Shown piece after piece: positions 38,664 to 47,159 of a DNA stretch of 64,000 nt (positions within the stretch are counted from its first letter, which is position 1; each line of letters starts with the position of its first letter). Origin of the DNA: JAFEDN01 sp963832945 (GTDB lineage: Bacteria; Pseudomonadota; Gammaproteobacteria; Coxiellales; Coxiellaceae); assembly GCA_963832945.1 (NCBI GenBank), contig CAWHVV010000019.1, positions 1 through 64,000 of the forward strand, in the 5' to 3' direction. A program made the position numbers and the translations under genes. A model generated the notes under the pieces. The model was not told the DNA's origin. It searched no databases and was given only the letters and a program-made list of their open reading frames with translations.

Positions 38664-38697
38664 ATAAAGAAAAATAATTTTCGAAGAAAATTCTCTG
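38664..38697 (-). repeat. MITE-like element fragment, copy G
   Basis: About 34 bases match the reverse complement of the element's right-hand arm: CATAAAGAAAAATAATTTTCG, then AGAAAATTCTCTG. Neither terminal repeat is present. It lies just after the ybgC stop and before the promoter of the next gene. Confidence 0.5.
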
Positions 38698-38721
38698 TCA
38701 AAAAAAGGACTCAAAAAAAGG

Positions 38722-38751
38722 TTGACAAAACGGGTATTTTTTTGATAAAAT
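38722..38751 (+). promoter_or_regulatory. Strong sigma70-type promoter for the 343-aa gene
   Basis: TTGACA at 38722-38727, 18-base spacer rich in T, then TAAAAT at 38746-38751, about 65 bases before the ATG at 38817. A strong match for a stand-alone gene of unknown function. Confidence 0.65.
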
Positions 38752-38816
38752 ATGCTTTCTTTAGTGTATAAAAAGTGTTAAATTGTATAATTCATTAATT
38801 TTAAAGGGTTTATTCT

Positions 38817-39848
38817 ATGTCTAGAGATGCAAATTTTGTTGAGGCAAATAACATAACGATAAATGAACGGGATGCGGCAATCAAGGTTGACGCTAATAAA
38901 GCCGAGTCTGATAATAAAGATCATAATAAGCGGCGGTTCAACGTAGACGCGGCGTATGCAGACGCGGCATATACTATTCGTCGGGCTGCGGGACTGAGGA
39001 AATTGGCCGATGAAGAAGGACAAAAAAACAGGGCTGAATCCAAGTCGCCCTCGCTCCCCCCTGTTGATCGGACAGTACCCCGGCAGACAGAAGCCCAAAA
39101 TAAGAAGACTGATATGAGCGTCGATTCGTCCACACTGTTCTATGAGGCTAACGACGAACATGATCTGATTAGCGGCCTTAACCATATCTTTGCTGATAAT
39201 GCCGCCGCCCGTCACTTGTGGGTGGGTGCGTTTACCAATTTGGGTGGTCAGGGCTATGTGAGACAGGCTGTTGCTGAGACATTAGATATTGTCAATGCCC
39301 AAGCCCAAGCCCAGGAACAGGCCGCTGCCAATGGTGATGCTCCTGCGGCGACTAATCCAGAAGCCACAATGCCTCCTGAACTCAATCCTGAGCTCATTGC
39401 AGAGCCCGCGCAGCAAACGGAGAGCAAGGCTCATCAAGTGCAGCGTGAGCTGGAAGCGGACATAAGTTCCATCTTACGTCAGCAGGCGAAGGGGCTTGGA
39501 ATTGATGGCCCGTTCGGTAATGAATTCCTGAAAAAAATAATTCCTAAGTTAACCCGCGAGTTGGTATTGGTCGCTTCCCTTTTTAACCCGGAAGTGGCGA
39601 GAGATATCGTGTTGAGAACCGGTTCCCAGGTGCTGGATGATTTATTTTTTAAGCATGTTCTTAATGAAGTGAAAAAACAGGTACAGACTATGGTAGTCAA
39701 AAATTACCATAAGCATCCGAACTGTTACTTTAATGAACTGAATAATGCTAAAAATAAGGCCGCTCAGAAGCAGGCTCCCACTCCGAAGTTTGGCCGACGC
39801 CGCAAAGAGGATGAAGATCTGGAACTGAAATCTTATCAGCCTGCCTAA
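38817..39848 (+). CDS. Unrecognised 343-aa protein, candidate secreted effector
   Basis: I do not recognise the family. The N-terminal ~100 residues are hydrophilic and rich in Asp/Lys/Arg/Ala. A middle linker (about residues 160-200) is rich in Ala, Gln, Pro and Glu (AQAQAQEQAAANGD). Residues ~205-315 are probably helical with hydrophobic stretches (ELVLVASLFNPEVARDIVL). The C-terminus is basic then acidic: GRRRKEDEDLELKSYQPA. A glutamate-rich patch near the C-terminus is a known feature of many Dot/Icm effectors, so secretion is possible but only inferred. It has no signal peptide. It has its own strong promoter and AAAGGG before the ATG, and stands alone between ybgC and the tRNA. Confidence 0.75.
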   Translation: MSRDANFVEANNITINERDAAIKVDANKAESDNKDHNKRRFNVDAAYADAAYTIRRAAGLRKLADEEGQKNRAESKSPSLPPVDRTVPRQTEAQNKKTDMSVDSSTLFYEANDEHDLISGLNHIFADNAAARHLWVGAFTNLGGQGYVRQAVAETLDIVNAQAQAQEQAAANGDAPAATNPEATMPPELNPELIAEPAQQTESKAHQVQRELEADISSILRQQAKGLGIDGPFGNEFLKKIIPKLTRELVLVASLFNPEVARDIVLRTGSQVLDDLFFKHVLNEVKKQVQTMVVKNYHKHPNCYFNELNNAKNKAAQKQAPTPKFGRRRKEDEDLELKSYQPA

Positions 39849-39880
39849 CGAGTACTTTTTCAATTTAATTCTGACCGATT

Positions 39881-39982
39881 CCTCCCTCTCCCCCGTACTC
39901 GGGGGGGAGGGCTGGGGTGAGGGGGATTGCTTAAAACCCTCACCCTAACCCTCTCCCACAAGTGGGAGAGGGTTAGGAGGAG
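39881..39982. repeat. CCCTCTCCC-type palindromic intergenic repeat
   Basis: Interleaved inverted repeats of CCCTCTCCC/GGGAGAGGG and CCCTCACCC/GGGTGAGGG can fold into two hairpins. This motif is a common dispersed intergenic repeat in proteobacteria. It ends the transcript region of the 343-aa gene and lies 57 bases before the tRNA. Confidence 0.75.
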
Positions 39983-40039
39983 CCGTTCCAAAAATTATCT
40001 TGATTTTTCACCACAACTCATATAACATCATTCACCTAT

Positions 40040-40116
<77 letters not shown>

Positions 40117-40139
40117 TAAATTTGAATTGAATAAGGGGA

Positions 40140-40162
40140 AAGGGCCATAGGCCCTTTTTTAT
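40140..40162 (+). terminator. Rho-independent terminator after tRNA-fMet
   Basis: A GC-rich stem AGGGCC/GGCCCT with a short AT loop is followed by TTTTTATTT. It ends 8 bases before the rimP start and could attenuate readthrough into the rimP-nusA operon, as known for metY in E. coli. Confidence 0.75.
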
Positions 40163-40169
40163 TTGCGTA

Positions 40170-40675
40170 ATGATGATTGGCGAGCTCCAAACAATGATCG
40201 AGCCGGCGGTCACGGCCTTGGGTATGAGCTGTGGGGGTGTGAGTGGGTTGGCGCCGGGCAAGAATCAGCGGCTTTTGCGCGTATACGTGGACAGTCAGGA
40301 AGGCGTTAATGTCGATGCCTGCACAAAAATAAGCCGTCAGATCAGCGCCATATTGGACGTAGAAGACCCGATCGAGGGGCGTTATCTGCTTGGAAGTCTC
40401 TTCCCCAGGCATAGAGCGGCCATTCTTTACCGTGGCTCAATGTCAACGCTATGTTGGCCAGCCGGTCAATATCCGTTTACGTGTCCCTGCCGACCGGCAG
40501 GCGGAATTTTAAGGGGATCCTGCAATCCGCCGGCGGGGATCGGATCATTTTGCAGTTAGAGGATAACCGGAATACGCTGGATTTAGCATGGCGTGATATA
40601 GAAAAGGCGCACCTGGCGGCGCCGGTTTTTCCTGCGAAAGCGGAAAATAATTACCCATACAGTGTGGTGAGGTAA
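40170..40675 (+). CDS. rimP: Ribosome maturation factor RimP, two +1 frameshifts
   Basis: Restoring frame at two points gives about 168 residues that follow RimP throughout: N-terminal IEPAVTALGM, RLLRVYVDSQEGVNVDAC and LDVEDPIEGRYLL (frame 1), then EVSSPGIERPFFTVAQCQRYV (first 20 residues; frame 2), then RNFKGILQSAGGDRI to the stop (frame 3). Each break is one extra G: at 40392/40393 and at 40503/40504. RimP is needed for 30S maturation. The gene begins the conserved rimP-nusA-infB operon and ends two bases before nusA. Sequence error is the simplest reading, but see nusA. Confidence 0.85.
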
Positions 40676-40677
40676 AT

Positions 40678-42179
40678 ATGAAAAGCAAAGATATTTTATT
40701 GATGGTGCAGTCGCTCTCCAATGAGAAAGGCGTGAGCTCCGATGCTATTTTTCAATCGATAGAAGCCGCCCTCGCTACGGTCGCTGCAAGACGTTATGGT
40801 GAGGAAGACGTCCACATTCGTGTCGCCATCGACCGGAAAACCGGTGACTATGAAGCATACCGTTGCTGGACGGTGGTCGAAGATGAGGAAGCGCTGGAAG
40901 ATCCCGCCCGTGAAATTATATTACCCGAAGCCGAAAAAATTGATCCGGAACTCAATGTCGGCGACGTCATTGAAGAGAAGATTGAGCGGCCTGAATTCGG
41001 CCGTATTGCCGCCCAACAGGCCAAACAAGTCATTGTGCAGAAAGTCAGGGAAGCGGAGCGCGGCAAGATTATTGACCAATATCGCGCGCGTCTCAATGAA
41101 TTAGTGATTGGTGTGGTGAAAAAAGTGACCCGCGAGCACATCATTCTCGATATGGGTGAGAATGCCGAAGCTTTATTGGACCGTGAAGAAATGATTGCCG
41201 CGTGATGTATTTCGCATCAACGATCGGGTACGTGCATTATTATATGCAGTGCGTGAAGGCAAGCGCGGCCCGCAATTGGCCGTGAGCAGAACGCGCCCGG
41301 AATTTTTGGTGGAATTATTCAAAATTGAAGTGCCGGAAATCGGCGAAGAAGTCATCGAAATTAAAGGCGCTGCCCGAGATCCCGGTTCACGCGCTAAAAT
41401 TGCCGTTAAAACCAACGATGGCCGTATTGATCCCGTGGGCGCCTGCGTAGGTATGCGCGGTTCGCGCGTGCAGGCGGTTTCCAATGAACTGGGCGGTGAG
41501 CGAATTGATATTGTGTTATGGGATGACAACCCTGCGCAGTTCGTGATTAATGCCATGGCGCCGGCGGAAGTCTCCTCCATTGTGGTGGATGAAGATTCCC
41601 ATACCATGGATATTGCCGTGACAGAAGAGCAGTTATCGCAGGCGATTGGCCGCAGTGGTCAAAATATTCGGTATAGCCACTGATTTAACCGGCTGGACAT
41701 TGAATGTGATGACTGAAAAAGAAGCCGTCTCCAAACATGAAAACGAAGCCGAACGTGCAAAAAATCTCTTTATGGAGAAACTGGATATTGAAGAAGAGGT
41801 TGCGGAATTATTGGTGGGAGAGGGTTTTACCAGCCTAGAAGAAATCGCTTATGTTCCTGCTGTCGAGCTGACCAAGCTGGAAGGTTTTGACGAAGAAGTT
41901 GTCGCCGAATTACAGCAACGCGCCAGTGACGTATTGCTTACCCAGGAAATTGCAACAGAAACAGCGCGAACAGGCGTCCAACCTTCGGAAGATTTATTAG
42001 CGGTTAAAGGAATGAGCCAGCAACTGGCTTTACGGATGGCGGATAAAGGCATTACCAATCGTGAAGAACTGGCGGAACAGGCGGTGGATGATCTGATGGA
42101 TTTACTTCCGGATCTCGATGAAAAATTTGCCGCGGAATTGATCATGCATGCGCGAGCCCATTGGTTCGAAGAAAAATAA
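40678..42179 (+). CDS. nusA: Transcription termination/antitermination factor NusA, two +1 frameshifts
   Basis: Joined across two extra G residues (41197; 41670/41671) this is a normal-length ~500-residue NusA. The N-terminal RNA-polymerase-binding domain (to about residue 130) leads into the S1 domain (VIGVVKKVTREHIILDMG). The KH domains follow with GSRAKIAVKTNDGRIDPVG, GACVGMRGSRVQAV and IGRSGQNIR, and then two C-terminal acidic helix-hairpin repeats. NusA controls pausing, termination and antitermination. NusA is essential in well-studied relatives, so a true double-frameshift null is unlikely without another copy. It lies two bases after rimP and 18 bases before infB. Confidence 0.9.
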
Positions 42180-42197
42180 AGAAGAGAGAGGGCCGGA

Positions 42198-44681
42198 ATG
42201 GCTGACATAAGCATTATTGAATTAGCAGCTTTGATTCGTTCGACTCCTGAGCGATTGCTTGAGCAATTGCAGGAGGCGGGGGTGCCGGTCAACAACATCC
42301 GGCAGAATATTTCCCCTGATCAGAAACGGCAATTGTTGTTGCATCTACAAAAAAGCCGCACAGCGGGCGCGGAAGCGCCAGTGGCGGAAACGTCAGCGGC
42401 AAAAAAACGTGGAAAAATTACCCTGCAACGCAAAAGCGTGGGCGTGGTTAAACAGGGCAAAAAAAGCGTTAACGTCGAATTTCGCGCGAAACGCACTTAT
42501 GTAAAGCCTGCCCCTGCCGCACCGGTAGAAACTTTGCCCGAAACAGCGGCCCCCGGTGAAGAAAAAATTCCCGCGGCCGCTCCGGAAGCCACCGCTGAGG
42601 AAAGCCAGAATCAGGCCGCTGCTGCGACCCCCAGTGCAGCGACCGAAGCGGCGCCTGAAGCATCTTCCAGGGCTATCGAAGGAGAGGGCGCTGCTTCAGG
42701 GGCCCGCGGTAAGAAAAAAGAGAAAGAAAAATCCCGCCGTGAAACCGGCAGCCGTGAAGCCCGCAAGGCTTTCCGCCCAGAAATGGCGCTGGAGGAAGAA
42801 GATCAGGAACAATTTGCCGGCAAAGGTAAATTCCCCCGCCGCCGCAGGAAAGTCAGCAAAGAGCCCACTTTTGTAAAAAGCACGGCCGCCATCGAGCAAA
42901 GCTTTGCCAAACCCACTGCGCCGGTAGTTTATGACGTATTAATACCGGAATCCATCACTGTTGCCGAGTTAGCGCGTAAAATGTCCGTCAAAGCCGCCGA
43001 AGTCATTAAAGCGATGATGCGCATGGGCGCGATGGCGACCATTAACCAGATTCTGGATAAAGACACGGCCACCCTTGTGGTTTCCGAAATGGGCCATAAT
43101 CCCAAAGCTATGCAGGCGACTTTAGAAGAAAATTTAATTCTGGATGAAGAAAAATCCACCATTGAACCCGTCACCCGGGCGCCGGTCGTTACCATCATGG
43201 GCCATGTTGATCATGGTAAAACTTCTTTACTGGATTATATCCGCCGCACCAAAGTCACCACCACCGAAGCGGGCGGGATTACCCAGCATATTGGCGCTTA
43301 CCGGGTGCAGTTGGAAAAAGGCACTATTTGTTTCCTTGACACACCCGGTCACGAAGCGTTTACCGCCATGCGGGCGAGAGGTGCGCAATGCACGGACATC
43401 GTCGTGCTGGTCGTTGCCGCCGACGACGGCGTTATGCCTCAAACCATCGAAGCCATCCAGCACGCCAAAGCCGCCAAAGTGCCCATCATTGTAGCGATTA
43501 ATAAAATGGATAAGCACGGCGCCGACCCGGAACGCATTCGCACCGAATTGTCGCAGCACGGCGTTATCGCTGAAGAGTGGGGTGGTGACACCATGTTTCA
43601 GCCCATTTCCGCTAAAACGGGTCAGGGAGTTGGTGAACTTCTCGATCGTATTTTATTACAGGCGGAAGTGCTGGACCTTAAAGCCGTACCCACCGGGCCT
43701 GCCAAAGGTATTGTCATCGAATCCCGGCTGGATAAAGGTCTGGGACCGGTATCGACTGTGTTGATCACCCGCGGCGAATTGCATAAAGGTGATATCGTAT
43801 TATTAGGCCGGGAATATGGCCGGGTACGGGCCATGATCAGCGATCAAAGTCAGGATTGTTTAGCCGCCGGCCCTTCGAGCCCCGTGGAGTTACTGGGTGT
43901 GTCTGGAATGCCGACTGCCGGTGATGAAATGGTCGTGGTGGCGGATGAACGCAAGGCCCGTGAAATTTCCCAGTTTCGCCAGGGCAAATACCGGGAGATT
44001 CGGCTAGCAAAACGCCGCTCCGCACATTTGGAAGGAATTTTTGATCAATTACAGGAAGGCAAGCGTGCCGTATTAAACGTTGTCCTGAAGGCGGATGTGC
44101 AGGGCTCGGTAGAAGCCATTACGGATTCTCTGAATAAATTAACTTCGGACATCGCTAAAATTAACATCATTTTCAGCGGCGTGGGCGCTATAACCGGATC
44201 AGACATCAACCTCGCGATTGCCTCGCAGGCCATTGTCATTGGTTTTAACGTGAGAGCGGACGCCTCCGCCCGGCAGATAGCCGCTAACGAAGGTGTCGAT
44301 TTGCGTTATTACAGCATTATCTATACCCTGCTGGATGAAGTAAAATCCGCGCTGAGTGGTTTATTGACACCTACCCGGCAGGAAAAGATTGCCGGTTTGG
44401 CGGAGGTACGGGAAGTGTTTCGCGCCACCAAACACGGCACCATCGCCGGTTGCATGGTCAGCGAAGGTTCTCTGCGTCGCAATTTGCCGGTGCGTGTGCT
44501 GCGAAATAACGTGGTGGTGTTTGACGGGCACCTCGAATCCTTGCGGCGATTCAAAGACGATGTCAGCGAAGTGCGGCAAGGCAATGAATGCGGTATTGGT
44601 ATAAAAGGTTACAATGATATTCGCGTGGGTGACCAGGTTGAAACTTACGAAATTGTGACGATAAAACGTACTTTAGCCTAA
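42198..44681 (+). CDS. infB: Translation initiation factor IF-2
   Basis: 827 residues. The N-terminal IF2N domain starts MADISIIELAALI; an Ala/Lys/Glu-rich linker follows (to about residue 240). The second IF2N-type motif has VAELARKMSVKAAEVIKAMM. The GTPase domain has G1 GHVDHGKT (near residue 335), G3 DTPGHE and G4 NKMD. Domains II-IV end in IKRTLA. It positions initiator tRNA on the 30S subunit, an apt neighbour of the initiator tRNA gene. No frameshifts are seen, in contrast with rimP and nusA. Confidence 0.97.
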   Translation: MADISIIELAALIRSTPERLLEQLQEAGVPVNNIRQNISPDQKRQLLLHLQKSRTAGAEAPVAETSAAKKRGKITLQRKSVGVVKQGKKSVNVEFRAKRTYVKPAPAAPVETLPETAAPGEEKIPAAAPEATAEESQNQAAAATPSAATEAAPEASSRAIEGEGAASGARGKKKEKEKSRRETGSREARKAFRPEMALEEEDQEQFAGKGKFPRRRRKVSKEPTFVKSTAAIEQSFAKPTAPVVYDVLIPESITVAELARKMSVKAAEVIKAMMRMGAMATINQILDKDTATLVVSEMGHNPKAMQATLEENLILDEEKSTIEPVTRAPVVTIMGHVDHGKTSLLDYIRRTKVTTTEAGGITQHIGAYRVQLEKGTICFLDTPGHEAFTAMRARGAQCTDIVVLVVAADDGVMPQTIEAIQHAKAAKVPIIVAINKMDKHGADPERIRTELSQHGVIAEEWGGDTMFQPISAKTGQGVGELLDRILLQAEVLDLKAVPTGPAKGIVIESRLDKGLGPVSTVLITRGELHKGDIVLLGREYGRVRAMISDQSQDCLAAGPSSPVELLGVSGMPTAGDEMVVVADERKAREISQFRQGKYREIRLAKRRSAHLEGIFDQLQEGKRAVLNVVLKADVQGSVEAITDSLNKLTSDIAKINIIFSGVGAITGSDINLAIASQAIVIGFNVRADASARQIAANEGVDLRYYSIIYTLLDEVKSALSGLLTPTRQEKIAGLAEVREVFRATKHGTIAGCMVSEGSLRRNLPVRVLRNNVVVFDGHLESLRRFKDDVSEVRQGNECGIGIKGYNDIRVGDQVETYEIVTIKRTLA

Positions 44682-44684
44682 CCT

Positions 44685-45041
44685 ATGCCTAAATCCTCAA
44701 AACGAACGCGTCAGGTAGCTGATATGATTCAGCGGTATTTATCCATAGCCCTGCGCCAGGAAATTAAAGACCCCCGTCTGGCGGACGTGACGATTACCGA
44801 TGTCGTACTGACTCCGGATTTGCGGATAGCCAAAGTTTATTTTACGCTCATTAAAGTCAGCGAATTATCGACGGTGCAAACGGCCCTGCAGAATGCCTCC
44901 GGTCATTTTCGGCATATTATTGCCTCTAATATGGATTTACGTTTTACGCCCACGCTGACTTTTTATTACGACGAAACCATTGAACATGCCGAGCGGCTGG
45001 ACCGTTTATTACGGCAGGCCGAAGACCGCAATTCTCGCTGA
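44685..45041 (+). CDS. rbfA: 30S ribosome-binding factor RbfA
   Basis: 118 residues, family length about 120-135. It matches RbfA with RQVADMIQRYLSIALRQE, IKDPRLADVTITDV, KVYFTL and the RFTPTLTFYYDETIEHAERLDRLL end. It is a cold-shock 30S maturation factor. It starts three bases after the infB stop. The last four codons and the TGA are formed by the left end of a MITE-like element (copy F), so the native tail has been replaced. Confidence 0.93.
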   Translation: MPKSSKRTRQVADMIQRYLSIALRQEIKDPRLADVTITDVVLTPDLRIAKVYFTLIKVSELSTVQTALQNASGHFRHIIASNMDLRFTPTLTFYYDETIEHAERLDRLLRQAEDRNSR

Positions 45042-45206
45042 GTACAGCGAGAATTGCTTTGGCTTAAAACCTGTATTCGGGGTCGATGCCCGGAATGCAG
45101 GGGGAGCGCGAAGCTTAAGCTCCCCCTTACGATCCCCCATGGCGTAGGGTGCGTAGGGTAATTTATTTTATTAAATCAGGTAGTTAATATTCATGAGGAA
45201 TTGCTG
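45027..45206 (+). mobile_element. MITE-like element, copy F, between rbfA and truB
   Basis: The left end CGCAATTCTCGCTG is followed by GAGTACAGCGAGAATTGC, a GGGGGAGC…GCTCCCCC hairpin, CTTACGATCCCCCATGG and a TTTATTTTATTAAATCAGGT arm. The right end reads ATGAGGAATTGCTG, where canonical copies have TCAGCGGGAATTGCTG. It forms the rbfA stop at its left edge. At its right edge the changed terminal repeat provides GAGGA (45195-45199) and the first base of the truB GTG. Confidence 0.8.
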
Positions 45207-46150
45207 TGAACCCTCCAAAAACGATTAAACGCGCCGTTAATGGCATTTTGCTGCTGGATAAACCGCCGACGATGTCTTCCAATCGGGCGTTACAAACCGT
45301 CAAACATTTGTTCGCCGCACGCAAAGCGGGCCACACCGGCAGTCTGGACCCTCTGGCCAGCGGTTTGTTGCCGGTGTGTTTTGGCGAAGCCACCAAATTC
45401 TGTCAATATTTATTGAGCGCCGATAAAACTTATTTAGTCACGATGCGCCTGGGCATCCGCACTGACACAGGAGATACTGAAGGTGAAGTTATTTCCGAGC
45501 GTCCTGTTCCAGAAGTGACATCCGCCATCCTGGAAAAAATATTCGATCAGTTCCGCGGCGAGATCGAGCAGGTGCCTTCCATGTATTCCGCGCTGAAACA
45601 CCAGGGACAGCCGCTGTATAAATTAGCCCGCCAGGGCATCACCGTCGCCCGCGAAAGCCGCCGCCTAACGATTTTCCGGTTAACCGTTCTGAATTTCACG
45701 GCTGACAGCGTACAATTTGAGCTGCATTGCAGCAAAGGCACCTATGTGCGCACACTGGTAGATGATTTTGGCGAAGTCCTCGGTTGCGGAGCACACGTGA
45801 CGCAATTGCGCCGCATAGGGGTGGGCGCGTTTACCTGTCAGCAGATGATCAGTTTGGAAGCCCTGCAGATTTTGTCGGAGGCTGGTTCGACGGAGGCATT
45901 GGATCGTCATCTGCTACCGATGCAATCCGCACTGGCGCATTGGCCCCAGCTCACCGTGGCTGAAAGCACTGCGTTTTACCTGCGACAGGGACACCCGGTG
46001 GTGATTCCCCATGCGCCCTTATCCGGTTGGGTATGTCTGCTCGACAAACAAAATCAGTTTCTGGGCATCGGCGAAGTCATGGAAGATGGCAAAGTCGCCC
46101 CCCGCCGGAATGTGGAATGTGGGGGGCAAGTCTCGAAAATCGAAAATTAA
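45206..46150 (+). CDS. truB: tRNA pseudouridine-55 synthase
   Basis: 314 residues with a GTG start at 45206, six bases after GAGGA. Motif HTGSLDPLASGLLPVCFG contains the catalytic Asp; GTYVRTLVDDFGEVLGCG and the PUA-like C-terminus follow. It makes psi55 in the T-loop of tRNAs. In relatives truB is followed by rpsO-pnp; here the order breaks off. The last ~9 codons and stop are read through a copy of the CAAGTCTCGAAAAT repeat (46124-46166), so the C-terminus is acquired. Confidence 0.94.
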   Translation: MNPPKTIKRAVNGILLLDKPPTMSSNRALQTVKHLFAARKAGHTGSLDPLASGLLPVCFGEATKFCQYLLSADKTYLVTMRLGIRTDTGDTEGEVISERPVPEVTSAILEKIFDQFRGEIEQVPSMYSALKHQGQPLYKLARQGITVARESRRLTIFRLTVLNFTADSVQFELHCSKGTYVRTLVDDFGEVLGCGAHVTQLRRIGVGAFTCQQMISLEALQILSEAGSTEALDRHLLPMQSALAHWPQLTVAESTAFYLRQGHPVVIPHAPLSGWVCLLDKQNQFLGIGEVMEDGKVAPRRNVECGGQVSKIEN

Positions 46151-46166
46151 GCGGATTATAATCTGC
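46124..46166 (+). repeat. CAAGTCTCGAAAAT repeat, half copy at truB 3' end
   Basis: It reads CAAGTCTCGAAAAT, CGAAAATTAAG, CGGATTATAATCTGC. The same series occurs as the left arm of the long palindrome at 46921-46999. Here only one arm is present, with a small internal GGATTATAATC-type dyad. It encodes the last residues of TruB. Confidence 0.65.
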
Positions 46167-46194
46167 ATATGATCAAAAACAATCAGGGATACCC

Positions 46195-46764
46195 ATGACA
46201 CATTTATCGATACGTCTCCTTCGAGAAGAAGATATTATGAATATTGTTAGCTATTGGTTTGACAATAGCGATGCTAATCTCATTCAAATGGGCGCAGATA
46301 AAACTAAATTAAATTCCAAAACAGAATTTACTAATTCACTACGAGTGATTTGTAATACACCTTTGGACAAAGCAAAATTCTGCTATATGATTTGGCTTAT
46401 TGATAATAAGCCAGTTGGTTATAATGCGTTAAAAGATATTGTAAAAGATGAAATTGCCACTATGCATCTACATATGTGGAACGCTGAATATAGAGGCAAG
46501 GGCTATGGAGCAAAGCTATTTTGTATGGCTGCTCTTGAGTTTTATAAACTTTTTAATTTAAAAATGATTCTGTGTGAACCTCGCGCCTCTAATCCTATGC
46601 CAAACAAAATGCTTGAGAAAATTGGGTTCAAAAAATGGAAAACATATATCACCACAGCATCAGAGTTGTCACTGACGTGTGAATTTAATAGTTATATTAT
46701 TGATCCTGCCATTGCCACTCATTTTATAGAAAGTAGGGGGTCAAGTCTCGAAAATCTAATTTAG
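46195..46764 (+). CDS. GNAT acetyltransferase (RimJ/RimL-like)
   Basis: 189 residues. The acetyl-CoA motif is HMWNAEYRGKGYGAKLFCMAAL (first 20 residues define it); MILCEPRASNPMPNKMLEKIGF is typical of the late beta strand/helix of RimJ-type enzymes. The acceptor is unknown. A plausible Shine-Dalgarno (CAGGGATA) precedes ATG 46195. The C-terminus beyond about 46700 is read through into a palindromic repeat, and a second copy of the 3' part lies just downstream, so the original end may have been SYI plus a short tail. Confidence 0.75.
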   Translation: MTHLSIRLLREEDIMNIVSYWFDNSDANLIQMGADKTKLNSKTEFTNSLRVICNTPLDKAKFCYMIWLIDNKPVGYNALKDIVKDEIATMHLHMWNAEYRGKGYGAKLFCMAALEFYKLFNLKMILCEPRASNPMPNKMLEKIGFKKWKTYITTASELSLTCEFNSYIIDPAIATHFIESRGSSLENLI

Positions 46765-46782
46765 ATTTTCGAGACTTGACCC
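46738..46782. repeat. Palindrome of the CAAGTCTCGAAAAT family
   Basis: A 21-base arm GGGTCAAGTCTCGAAAATCT (first 20) plus A pairs perfectly with its complement across a three-base ATT loop. It lies at the 3' end of the GNAT gene and includes its stop. It shares the core with the truB 3' half copy and the palindrome at 46921. Confidence 0.8.
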
Positions 46783-46790
46783 TCCTAACG

Positions 46791-46916
46791 GTGTGAACCT
46801 CGCGCCTCTAATCCTATGCCAAACAAAATGCTTGAGAAAATTGGGTTCAAAAAATGGAAAACATATATCACCACAGCATCGGAGTTGTCGCTGACGTGTG
46901 AATTTAATAGTTATAT
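46791..46916 (+). pseudogene. Duplicated 3' part of the GNAT gene
   Basis: 126 bases match 46572-46697 with two substitutions (A to G in both cases). It encodes CEPRASNPMPNKMLEKIGF and on to EFNSYI but lacks the rest of the gene. It is bracketed by the two palindromes, as if a repeat unit and its flank were duplicated together. Confidence 0.85.
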
Positions 46917-46920
46917 AGAT

Positions 46921-46999
46921 AAGAGGGTCAAGTCTCGAAAATTGAAAATTAAGCAGATTGTAATCTGCTTAATTTTCAATTTTCGAGACTTGACCTCTT
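46921..46999. repeat. Long (79-nt) palindrome of the CAAGTCTCGAAAAT family
   Basis: The arms of about 38 bases differ by a single extra G in the left arm and meet at a two-base centre (CAGATT-GT-AATCTG). The arms hold GGTCAAGTCTCGAAAATTG, AAAATTAAGCAGATT. It begins right after the GNAT duplicate and truncates the MFS remnant. Confidence 0.85.
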
Positions 47000-47116
47000 A
47001 AATACCGGCAAAGCTAAATTAACGATAGTCAGATCAAGATTTAAAATCATCACCGATAACCCAAAACCCACCAGCACCCACCATTTATTGAGATAAAGGT
47101 CGGTGGAATTATTCAT
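47000..47116 (-). pseudogene. MFS transporter (DHA2 type), N-terminal remnant
   Basis: From ATG 47116 the frame encodes MNNSTDLYLNKWWVLVGFG, then SVMILNLDLTIVNLALP, the first helix and the LDxTIVNxALP mark of EmrB/QacA transporters. After about 38 residues it ends in the palindrome. It is not a fragment of the nearby 32468 transporter, whose equivalent segment differs. Confidence 0.7.
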
Positions 47117-47159
47117 GTGTTTTCTCTGTAATGGTTTGTATCCAGTGGTTAATTTTTCC

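Noticed and set aside
40170..41690. Programmed +1 frameshifting in rimP and nusA
   Set aside because: Four sites without a shared slippery motif or stop-codon context are implausible as regulation; kept only as a remote alternative in the finding.
42469..44604. Many open frames on both strands inside infB
   Set aside because: They are shadows of a GC-rich core gene; the IF-2 frame accounts for the sequence throughout.
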